Assembly (NCBI GenBank): GCA_003641795.1
Contig: QNAP01000134.1
Span: 1 to 5,211, forward strand
Direction: 5' to 3'
DNA length: 5,211 bases
Source: Thermotogae bacterium
GTDB lineage: Bacteria; Thermotogota; Thermotogae; UBA12178
Shown here: positions 1 to 5,211 of the stretch, piece by piece
Layout: each line of letters starts with the position of its first letter
Numbering within the stretch: the stretch's first letter is position 1
Program-made: the position numbers and the translations under genes
Notes under the pieces: generated by a model
What the model was told of the DNA's origin: nothing
What the model saw: only the letters and a program-made list of their open reading frames with translations
Database searches by the model: none

Positions 1-1071
1 CCGTTTGTGGCGATCACGCAGAAGGGGAAGATTGCAGTAGCCCATAACGGCACCATCCCCAACGTAGAGGAATTGTTCAGCAGCCTGCTAAAAAGGGGCG
101 CGGTCTTCCAAAGCTCCGTGGATTCGGAGGTATTTCTGCACTTAGCATCCATGGCTCCCCATGAAGATCCGAAGATTAGCATAATGTGGGCACTTTCAAG
201 GATATCCGCGGCTTATGCGTTGGTATGGATGCATCCAGATTTCATAGCCGTAGCGCGCGATCCTTACGGTTTCAGACCTGTGTTTTTGGGAGAGTTTCAG
301 ACAGGTTACGTAGCTGCATCTGAAGATTCGGCTCTCAAAGCTATAGGGGCGCAAAAGATCGAAGAGGTCGAACCGGGAACGGTTTTCTTCCTTACAACCG
401 ATGGTTTAGAGAAAAAGCGATTCGACAAAGAAAAACCCAAAAGATTCTGTTCCTTCGAGTACATATACTTCGCCCGGCCCGATAGCTCTTTCAGCGGTTT
501 AAACGTTCACAAAGCTCGCTTCATGATGGGCGTCGAGCTTTATAGAGAAAATCCTGTGGATGCCGAGCTGGTTGTTCCTGTTTTGGATTCCGGCTTATCG
601 GGTGCTTTGGGCTTCTCCAGAGAATCCGGCATACCTCTGGGTTTGGGGCTGATGAAGAACAGATACGTGGGGAGAAGTTTCATCATGCCTTCTGGACGAA
701 AGGAAATAGTACGCAAAAAATTAGTTCCGATAATCGAGGTCGTAAAAGGCAAAAAGGTCGTTGTGATAGATGATTCCATAGTCAGGGGCACGACCATGGG
801 GATAATAGTTCAAATCTTGAAAGAAGCTGGCGCGAAGGAAGTGCATGTTGGTATCCACTCACCGCCCATAACGTATCCATGTTATTACGGCATCGACACT
901 GCCAAAAAGAGAGAGCTCGTCGCAAGCCAGTTAGATGTTGAAGAGATAAGGCGCGAGGTCCAGGCCGACTCTCTTTTCTACCTGTCAATTGAAGGTCTGA
1001 TAAAAATACTCGGTGGAAATGGAGTGTGTGTGGCTTGCTTCACCGGAACGTATCCACACGTGGACTTGTAG
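1..1071 (+). CDS. purF: Amidophosphoribosyltransferase (glutamine PRPP amidotransferase), Fe-S type, 5'-truncated by window edge
   Basis: Catalyses the committed step of purine synthesis in the cytosol: PRPP + glutamine to 5-phosphoribosylamine. The reading frame is already open at base 1 and begins inside the N-terminal glutaminase (Ntn) domain, just before AHNG (bases 40-51). The GTG at base 7 is an internal Val, not the start. The catalytic N-terminal Cys and roughly 80-90 residues lie to the left. The glutaminase domain continues with SSVDSEVF and ARDPYGFRP. The phosphoribosyltransferase domain carries the PRPP loop VVVIDDSIVRGTT (757-795) and KNRYVGR. Four cysteines match the [4Fe-4S] ligands of the Bacillus subtilis type enzyme: FCSFEY (Cys 448-450), YPCYYGID (Cys 880-882) and CVAC (Cys 1027-1029 and 1036-1038). 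An oxygen-sensitive cluster suits an anaerobe (inference). The gene ends in TAG at 1069-1071, with purN already begun in another frame. Identity is certain; only the left end is unknown. Confidence 0.97.
   Translation, partial: PFVAITQKGKIAVAHNGTIPNVEELFSSLLKRGAVFQSSVDSEVFLHLASMAPHEDPKISIMWALSRISAAYALVWMHPDFIAVARDPYGFRPVFLGEFQTGYVAASEDSALKAIGAQKIEEVEPGTVFFLTTDGLEKKRFDKEKPKRFCSFEYIYFARPDSSFSGLNVHKARFMMGVELYRENPVDAELVVPVLDSGLSGALGFSRESGIPLGLGLMKNRYVGRSFIMPSGRKEIVRKKLVPIIEVVKGKKVVVIDDSIVRGTTMGIIVQILKEAGAKEVHVGIHSPPITYPCYYGIDTAKKRELVASQLDVEEIRREVQADSLFYLSIEGLIKILGGNGVCVACFTGTYPHVDL
1012..1017 (+). promoter_or_regulatory. Possible ribosome binding site for purN
   Basis: GGTGGA lies 8 bases before the GTG at 1026, inside the purF coding sequence. 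It is one mismatch from GGAGGA. A second weak candidate, GGAG at 1021-1024, sits 10 bases before an in-frame TTG at 1035. The two compete, so the site does not settle the purN start. Confidence 0.4.
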
Positions 1072-1655
1072 TGTTGGCTTCTGGAAACGGAAGTAACTTC
1101 GAGGCAATTGTGAAGGCCTCAAACGAAGGCCTTTTGAACGCTGAAATTGCCCAGTTGATAGTTGATAGAGATTGCCACGCAATTGAAAGAGCTCGGAAGC
1201 TTTCGGTGCCGTGCCGTAAACTGAATGAAAGCTGGAGGAGCGATCTGGAAACTTTACTCGATGAGATCTCTCCTTCATTAGTCGTTTTGGCCGGCTTCCT
1301 TCGTATACTGCCGAAGAGGATCGTTAAAAAATGGCGGTGGAAGATTCTCAACATCCATCCTTCGTTGTTACCAGCGTTTCCTGGGATGCACGCTATCAGA
1401 AAAGCGTACGAGCACGGTGTGAAAGTGACCGGGATTACCATCCATTTCGTTGATGAAGGGGTAGACACGGGACCAATAATACTCCAAAAAGCGATAGAAG
1501 TGGATCCCGCTTGGTCGCTAAGCGAACTGGAAGAAAGGATACACAAACTCGAACACTACTGGTATTCCAGAACGATAGAGGTGATTCTCAACGGTGGGTG
1601 GCACATAGAAGGAAGGAGGGTCTTTATTGAAAAGGATACTCGTCAGCTTGTATGA
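1026..1655 (+). CDS. purN: Phosphoribosylglycinamide formyltransferase, 10-formyl-THF dependent (GART)
   Basis: Transfers the formyl group of 10-formyltetrahydrofolate to GAR, giving FGAR (step 3). It is a single formyltransferase domain. The first strand and phosphate loop read VVLASGNGSNFEAIV. The catalytic triad of the family is present: Asn and His in NIHPSLLP (Asn at 1350-1352, His at 1356-1358) and Asp in DEGVDTGPI (1464-1466). Length is about 209 residues, near the E. coli enzyme (212). The start is uncertain. GTG 1026 is given here because GGTGGA stands 8 bases upstream; TTG 1035 is almost as good. Either gives a 12-15 residue leader before the first strand, encoded in the overlap with purF. 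GTG 1071, which shares a base with the purF TAG stop, would cut into that strand and is less likely. The last 29 bases overlap purH. Its presence shows a folate-dependent GAR step rather than sole reliance on formate-using PurT. Confidence 0.94.
   Translation: MCGLLHRNVSTRGLVVLASGNGSNFEAIVKASNEGLLNAEIAQLIVDRDCHAIERARKLSVPCRKLNESWRSDLETLLDEISPSLVVLAGFLRILPKRIVKKWRWKILNIHPSLLPAFPGMHAIRKAYEHGVKVTGITIHFVDEGVDTGPIILQKAIEVDPAWSLSELEERIHKLEHYWYSRTIEVILNGGWHIEGRRVFIEKDTRQLV
1614..1619 (+). promoter_or_regulatory. Strong Shine-Dalgarno sequence for purH
   Basis: AGGAGG, within AAGGAGGG at 1613-1620, lies 7 bases before the TTG at 1627. It sits inside the end of purN. Its strength and ideal spacing decide that purH starts at this TTG, since no ATG follows nearby in frame. 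Confidence 0.85.
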
Positions 1656-2994
1656 CAAGGATAAGTACGTGGATATTTTAGGAAAACTGTGTCTCGACAA
1701 CTGGGAAATATGGGCAAGTTCAGGGACCGCGAAATTCCTCAAAAAGAGGGGGATTGACGCCAGAGATATCAGCGAAGTGACCGGTTTTGAGAACCTACTC
1801 GGGGGATTGGTCAAAACGTTACATCCGGAGGTCTTCGCTGGTATCCTTGCTTCAGAACCATTGTGGGATATCGTTCTCGTCGATCTTTATCCTCCGCCGG
1901 ATATAGATATAGGAGGGGTCGCGCTCTTGCGGGCAGCGGCTAAGAACTGGAAAAAAGTGAAACCAGCTTTCAATTTTGAAACGCTGAAGATGGCATTGGA
2001 AAGAGACGACGAAGAAACCAGGAATCGCCTAGCTGCCCTGACCTTCGCGCTTACGAGTAGGTATGACGCTGTCAGGGCGAATCAGTTCTTGGATGGGCTC
2101 ATCTTCTCTTTGCAGTTGTCCACTTTGGAATTGCGCTACGGTGAGAATCCACACGAGAAGGCAAGTGCGTACGGAGATCCTATGTTCGAGATATTGAGCG
2201 AAAAGAAGAAGATCTCGTTCAACAACGTGCTGGACGCTGAAGCGGCGTGGTTTGTAGTGAGTAATCTGGACATGCCTGGTGCTGTTGTTGTCAAACACCA
2301 GTCACCCTGTGGTGCTGCGGCGGGAAAACTAGGAGAAGAGGTCAAAATTGTGGAAAGAGCGATAAACGCCGATGCCGAGTCCAGCTACGGCGGGATACTC
2401 GCCACGAACTTCGAGGTGACGAAAGACGTGGCAAGTTCCTTGAACACGTATCTGGAAGTTATAATAGCCCCTTCTTATACTGAAAAAGCCTTAGAGGTGC
2501 TCTCGAAGAAGAAGGCCAGGGTGCTCAAGGTGCCGAGTAATTTCACATTTAAGGTGGGAAGATACGCGTTTGGAAGCTTGCTGGTGGGTGATAGGTCTTT
2601 GCCGGGAGGAGAACTCAAGTTGAAAGTCGGAAAGCCGGCAAGTGAGGAAACATTGAGAGACCTCAAATTGGCTTACATCACGGTAGAAGGGGTTAAGTCA
2701 AACGCTGTCGTCATAGTCAACGACGGTGTCACTGTTGGAATAGGTGGTGGACAGCCTTCCAGAAAGCGAGCGGCATGGATCGCGGCTACCTTGGCAAAAG
2801 AAAGGGCGGAAGGTGCCGCTGCCGCGTCAGATGCCTTCTTTCCTTTCCCTGACGGTCTTGAGGTATTGGCAAAAGCGGGCGTGAGGTACGTTGCAGCACC
2901 GCTTGGATCCATAAGAGATGAAGAAGTGTTGTCAAAGGCAGAAGAGCTGGGACTTTCGTTTTACGAAGCACCGGGACGGGTTTTCAGACACTGA
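1627..2994 (+). CDS. purH: Bifunctional AICAR formyltransferase / IMP cyclohydrolase, compact form
   Basis: Carries out the last two steps: AICAR to FAICAR with 10-formyl-THF, then ring closure to IMP. The TTG start at 1627 is supported by AGGAGG 7 bases upstream and by the N-terminus MKRILVSLYDK, which aligns with the first strand of the MGS-like cyclohydrolase domain. That domain (about residues 1-150) shows SSGTAKFL, VTGFENLLGGLVKTLHP (Lys63), DLYP (Tyr88), DIDIGG (Asp94) and RAAAKN (Lys106). The formyltransferase domain (about 165-455) shows LRYGENPHEKA, FNNVLDAEAAW, the catalytic Lys-His pair in VVKHQSPCG (Lys223, His224), SSYGGILA, KSNA (Asn359), GIGGGQPSR, SDAFFPFPDG, GSIRDEEV and the C-terminal FRH. 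At 455 residues it is shorter than the usual 510-530. Much of the loss is a loop between LYP and IDIGG. From memory, the T. maritima enzyme (TM1249, PDB 1ZCZ) is similarly short. All catalytic residues I can place are kept, so both activities are expected. Confidence 0.97.
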   Translation: MKRILVSLYDKDKYVDILGKLCLDNWEIWASSGTAKFLKKRGIDARDISEVTGFENLLGGLVKTLHPEVFAGILASEPLWDIVLVDLYPPPDIDIGGVALLRAAAKNWKKVKPAFNFETLKMALERDDEETRNRLAALTFALTSRYDAVRANQFLDGLIFSLQLSTLELRYGENPHEKASAYGDPMFEILSEKKKISFNNVLDAEAAWFVVSNLDMPGAVVVKHQSPCGAAAGKLGEEVKIVERAINADAESSYGGILATNFEVTKDVASSLNTYLEVIIAPSYTEKALEVLSKKKARVLKVPSNFTFKVGRYAFGSLLVGDRSLPGGELKLKVGKPASEETLRDLKLAYITVEGVKSNAVVIVNDGVTVGIGGGQPSRKRAAWIAATLAKERAEGAAAASDAFFPFPDGLEVLAKAGVRYVAAPLGSIRDEEVLSKAEELGLSFYEAPGRVFRH

Positions 2995-3010
2995 GAATGC
3001 TTCGCAGTGT

Positions 3011-3016
3011 GGGGTG
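3011..3016 (+). promoter_or_regulatory. Probable ribosome binding site for purD
   Basis: GGGGTG differs by one base from GAGGTG and ends 8 bases before the GTG at 3025. It lies in the short purH-purD gap and favours GTG 3025 over the in-frame GTG codons at 3007 and 3016. GTG 3016 has no purine-rich stretch at proper distance; GTG 3007 has only a weak GAGA at 2993-2996 region. Confidence 0.45.
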
Positions 3017-3024
3017 TGAAAGTT

Positions 3025-4221
3025 GTGAAGAAGGTCCACATTCTGGGTTCAGGAGGAAGAGAACATGCCATTGGATGGGCGTTCAAGAGATGTGGTTTTG
3101 ACGTGCACTACTATCCCGGAAACGCTGGTACTTTGCGTGATGGAACCAACCATCCTTTCGAAGGACCGAATACGATCAGTGGCATATGCGATGAAGGGAT
3201 CATCATACCCGGTGCTGAAAAATACCTTGTGGATGGAATCGGAAATCTCTGCAGAAATGTGTTCGGACCCGTGAGAGAAGTTGCTCGTCTTGAGGGATCT
3301 AAAGTGTACGCCAAGAGATTCATGAAAAAATACTCGATCCCCACAGGACGCTTCGAGGTGGCAGAAACTCCCGAAGAACTCGTTCACAAATTGAGGGATT
3401 TCGCCGCACCTTATGTAATAAAAGCCGATGGTCTTGCGAGCGGTAAAGGTGTGATCATAGAGCGAGACTTCTCCAAAGCTGTTGAAAAGGGCTCCATGTT
3501 GATTGAGGGGAAACTGCTCAGGGGAGTCAAAGGACCCGTGGTCATCGATGAATTTCTCGCGGGAGAAGAACTGACAGCAATAGCCATTGTTAACGGTGAA
3601 GATTTCTCTATTCTTCCCTTTGTAAGAGACTACAAGAGGCTGGGTGACAACGACATGGGTCCCAACACCGGCGGCATGGGAGCGTGGGGCCCCGTGATGA
3701 TCCAAGAGGAAACCATGATGAGGATCGAAGAGCTGTTTCGAAGAACCCTTTGGGCTGTCAAAAAAGAGGGAGGGAACTATCGGGGATTCCTGTATCTCGG
3801 TCTCATGATCGTGGAGGGTAGCCCCTATGTTCTCGAATACAACGTGAGATTGGGGGACCCTGAAACTGAAGTGATAGTGGCGTTAAACCCTGAGGGATTT
3901 GTGGAAAGCGTGTTGAAAGCTGTGAATGGCGAGAAGATTACATCCATGAAACCTCAGTTATTCGCGGTGGATGTTGTGATAGCTTCCAAAGGGTACCCAG
4001 AAGCCCCCATGAAAGGTCAGAAGGTAGCGGTACCCGAGGAAGGATTCTACTTCTTTGCAGGTGTTGAAAAAAGAAACGGCGAAATGGTGGTGAGTGGAGG
4101 AAGGGTGGTGCACGCAATGGGAACGGGTTACACAAAAGAAGAAGCTAAGGAAAAAGCGTATCTCTGGGCTGATGCGGTGGAATTCGATGGAAAATACTAC
4201 AGGAGCGATATAGCCAAATGA
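3025..4221 (+). CDS. purD: Phosphoribosylamine--glycine ligase (GAR synthetase), compact form
   Basis: ATP-dependent ligation of glycine to phosphoribosylamine, giving GAR (step 2). It uses the unstable product of PurF, so the genes' proximity is sensible. ATP-grasp fold. Residues from GTG 3025: N-domain loop ILGSGGREHA (6-15) and PGNAGT (31-36), then LEGSKVYAKRFMKKY, the ATP-grasp lid strand VIKADGLASGKGV (131-143), GPNTGGMGAWGPV (212-224) and the metal/ADP segment LEYNVRLGDPETEV with Glu271 and Asn273. The C-terminal domain ends about MGTGYTKEEA. Three in-frame GTG starts exist (3007, 3016, 3025). I chose 3025 for its upstream GGGGTG and because it places the first strand near the N-terminus, as in the family; 3007 would add six residues. 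About 398 residues is somewhat below the usual 420-430. The N-domain around 3200-3240 is divergent. The stop TGA (4219-4221) overlaps the purM start. Confidence 0.96.
   Translation: MKKVHILGSGGREHAIGWAFKRCGFDVHYYPGNAGTLRDGTNHPFEGPNTISGICDEGIIIPGAEKYLVDGIGNLCRNVFGPVREVARLEGSKVYAKRFMKKYSIPTGRFEVAETPEELVHKLRDFAAPYVIKADGLASGKGVIIERDFSKAVEKGSMLIEGKLLRGVKGPVVIDEFLAGEELTAIAIVNGEDFSILPFVRDYKRLGDNDMGPNTGGMGAWGPVMIQEETMMRIEELFRRTLWAVKKEGGNYRGFLYLGLMIVEGSPYVLEYNVRLGDPETEVIVALNPEGFVESVLKAVNGEKITSMKPQLFAVDVVIASKGYPEAPMKGQKVAVPEEGFYFFAGVEKRNGEMVVSGGRVVHAMGTGYTKEEAKEKAYLWADAVEFDGKYYRSDIAK
4201..4205 (+). promoter_or_regulatory. Probable Shine-Dalgarno sequence for purM
   Basis: AGGAG lies 12 bases before the ATG at 4218, inside the last codons of purD. 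The spacing is a little long. Together with the ATGA overlap, it suggests that ribosomes finishing purD help start purM. Confidence 0.6.
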
Positions 4222-5150
4222 GTTACACCTACAAAGATGCTGGCGTGGACGTCGAAAAGGGCGAAAGATTTGCCGAGCTGATAAAGAACCTTGTAATACG
4301 ACCCCAGTGGATTCAAAGAGAAGAGACGGGCTATGCTACCATTTTAAAATTCACCAATCCACCCATCGCTGTTACAGTTGACGGTATAGGTACCAAACTC
4401 ACCCTTCATAGGAAATTCGGTACCTGGTACGAAGCTGCTGAGGATCTCGTGGCCATGAATTACAACGATCTGCTGTGCGTTGGGGCCAAACCCATGGTTT
4501 TCCTCGATTACTTGGGCATGGAGAGTTTGGGAAAAGAGCACGAAGAGTTCGTAAAGGCGCTCGTAGAGACTCTCAACAGGTTGGATGTTGCTCTCGTTGC
4601 TGGGGAGACGGCCGAAATGCCAGGAATCTATTCCAACGAGTGGGATGCTGTTGGGTTTTGCTTAGGCCCGGTCGTCAGGAGAATACCTGCTGAAACAATC
4701 AAAGAAGGAGATCTGGTGGTGGGAGTAGAAGCCAGCGGGTTTCATTCCAACGGTTGGTCACTGATAAGAAAGATACTGGAAGAAGAGAGGATAGATCCGA
4801 GCTCTTTGGAATTCCAACTTTTAGCCGGTACCAAAATCTATCACGAGGTGCTGGATATTCTCGAGTTCGTCAAATCTCTTGCCCATGTAACTGGAGGAGG
4901 AATAAAGAGGGCACTTCGAAGGCTTTTAAGCGGTAAAGGAGCACGCGTCATCTTGAAGTCTCGCGATTATACAGACTGGATACTGAAGTATGTAAAATTC
5001 GAAGAGGCTGTATCAACTTTCAATATGGGATACGGCATGCTCATGGTGGTAGATGAACGAAAGTTAGAACATGTCAAAAATCGCATATTCTGCGAAGTAA
5101 TAGGAGAAGTCATCGGCACCACTGGTTTTGAAATAATTTATGACCGCTGA
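4218..5150 (+). CDS. purM: Phosphoribosylformylglycinamidine cyclo-ligase (AIR synthetase), short form
   Basis: ATP-dependent ring closure of FGAM to AIR (step 5), cytosolic. It starts at ATG 4218 in an ATGA overlap with the purD stop, with AGGAG at 4201-4205. The N-terminus MSYTYKDAGVDVEKG is the family signature. Further PurM motifs: TVDGIGTKL (Asp55-Lys60, usually TDGVGTK), NYNDLLCVGAKP (Asn83, Asp84), AGETAEMPG (128-136), GFHSNGWSL (174-182), AHVTGGG (222-228) and TFNMGYGM (267-274). These cover the ATP-binding N-domain and the C-domain of the PurM/PurL superfamily. At 310 residues it is shorter than the usual 340-350. The glycine-rich GGFG-type stretch that normally precedes the TDG motif is absent, with ETGYATILKF in its place. 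All other key motifs are kept, so it is judged functional. It is the last gene of the visible operon, unlike B. subtilis, where purM follows purF directly. Confidence 0.97.
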   Translation: MSYTYKDAGVDVEKGERFAELIKNLVIRPQWIQREETGYATILKFTNPPIAVTVDGIGTKLTLHRKFGTWYEAAEDLVAMNYNDLLCVGAKPMVFLDYLGMESLGKEHEEFVKALVETLNRLDVALVAGETAEMPGIYSNEWDAVGFCLGPVVRRIPAETIKEGDLVVGVEASGFHSNGWSLIRKILEEERIDPSSLEFQLLAGTKIYHEVLDILEFVKSLAHVTGGGIKRALRRLLSGKGARVILKSRDYTDWILKYVKFEEAVSTFNMGYGMLMVVDERKLEHVKNRIFCEVIGEVIGTTGFEIIYDR

Positions 5151-5211
5151 ATCTGAAACTTTGGTTCGAATTCCTGGGTCGCTTGTACGACCTTCAAGTA
5201 CTTTTCCACTC
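5138..5211 (-). CDS. Possible C-terminus of a convergent gene of unknown function (partial, uncertain)
   Basis: On the - strand, a frame open at the window edge runs 23 codons and ends at TAA (5140-5138), overlapping the purM 3' end by 13 bases. The peptide reads VEKYLKVVQATQEF and continues to PKFQIQRS. It is hydrophilic and helix-like, with codons similar to the neighbours. I recognise no family. A run of 23 open codons is expected by chance about one time in three, so support is weak. A competing frame on the + strand, from ATG 5140, is also open to the edge but has no visible ribosome binding site and an unlikely Ser/Arg/Pro-rich composition. If the - strand reading is right, the purine operon ends here and meets a convergent gene. 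Confidence 0.3.
   Translation of the reverse strand, partial: VEKYLKVVQATQEFEPKFQIQRS

Noticed and set aside
7..1071. purF as a complete gene starting at GTG 7
   Set aside because: The frame is open to base 1 and GTG 7 falls inside the glutaminase domain. The catalytic N-terminal Cys would be missing, so this is a truncated gene, not a short one.
1040..1546. A 168-codon open frame on the - strand opposite purN
   Set aside because: It is fully inside purN, rich in Ser and without any familiar motif. The + strand product is certain.
3049..3705. A 218-codon open frame on the - strand opposite purD
   Set aside because: It lies wholly within purD, whose motifs are conserved throughout. The antisense peptide shows no recognisable domain and has the look of a codon-bias shadow.
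3992..4832. Five GGTACC hexamers (3992, 4029, 4389, 4419, 4827) within about 840 bases
   Set aside because: More than expected by chance, but they lie in different codon contexts and reading phases inside purD and purM, with no regular spacing or shared flanks. Coding for Gly-Thr and Gly-Tyr-Pro explains most of them.
5176..5193. Hairpin GGGTCG - CTTGTA - CGACCT as a terminator after purM
   Set aside because: The stem is only five Watson-Crick pairs plus one G-U, and no T-run follows directly. It could arise by chance in this much sequence.
5140..5211. Start of a + strand gene at ATG 5140, overlapping the purM end
   Set aside because: It is open for 24 codons but has no Shine-Dalgarno sequence upstream and a Ser/Pro/Arg-rich peptide unlike its neighbours. 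It remains possible but is less likely than the - strand reading.

Overview
This window is the 3' part of a de novo purine biosynthesis operon, read entirely on the + strand: purF (5' end missing), purN, purH, purD and purM. The five genes follow each other with overlaps or a very short gap. The gene order, the compact forms of PurH, PurD and PurM, and the wording of many motifs match what I remember of the Thermotoga maritima cluster (purC-S-Q-L-F-N-H-D-M). I therefore infer a thermophilic anaerobe of the Thermotogota, Thermotoga or Pseudothermotoga-like, with G+C close to half by eye. The Fe-S type PurF and the frequent GTG/TTG starts fit this but do not prove it. The species cannot be named from the sequence alone.

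Layout: 1-1071 is the C-terminal ~356 residues of PurF, open at the left edge. purN (about 1026-1655) begins inside purF. purH (1627-2994) begins with TTG inside purN behind a near-perfect Shine-Dalgarno sequence. A gap of about 30 bases leads to purD (start probably 3025, end 4221). purM (4218-5150) overlaps the purD stop in an ATGA junction. The last 61 bases (5151-5211) hold no complete gene. A short open frame on the - strand, ending at 5138 inside the purM 3' end, may be the C-terminus of a convergent gene, but the evidence is weak.

Together the genes supply pathway step 1 (PurF, PRPP to phosphoribosylamine), step 2 (PurD, to GAR), step 3 (PurN, to FGAR, 10-formyl-THF dependent), step 5 (PurM, FGAM to AIR) and the last two steps (PurH, AICAR to FAICAR to IMP). 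The remaining steps would be encoded outside the window, probably upstream. No internal promoter or terminator is visible, so a polycistronic transcript with translational coupling is the simplest reading.

I found no mobile element, RNA gene, CRISPR array or credible novel system. The points worth a second look are lineage-specific compaction of the enzymes, the gene overlaps and non-ATG starts, and the unresolved right-hand edge.
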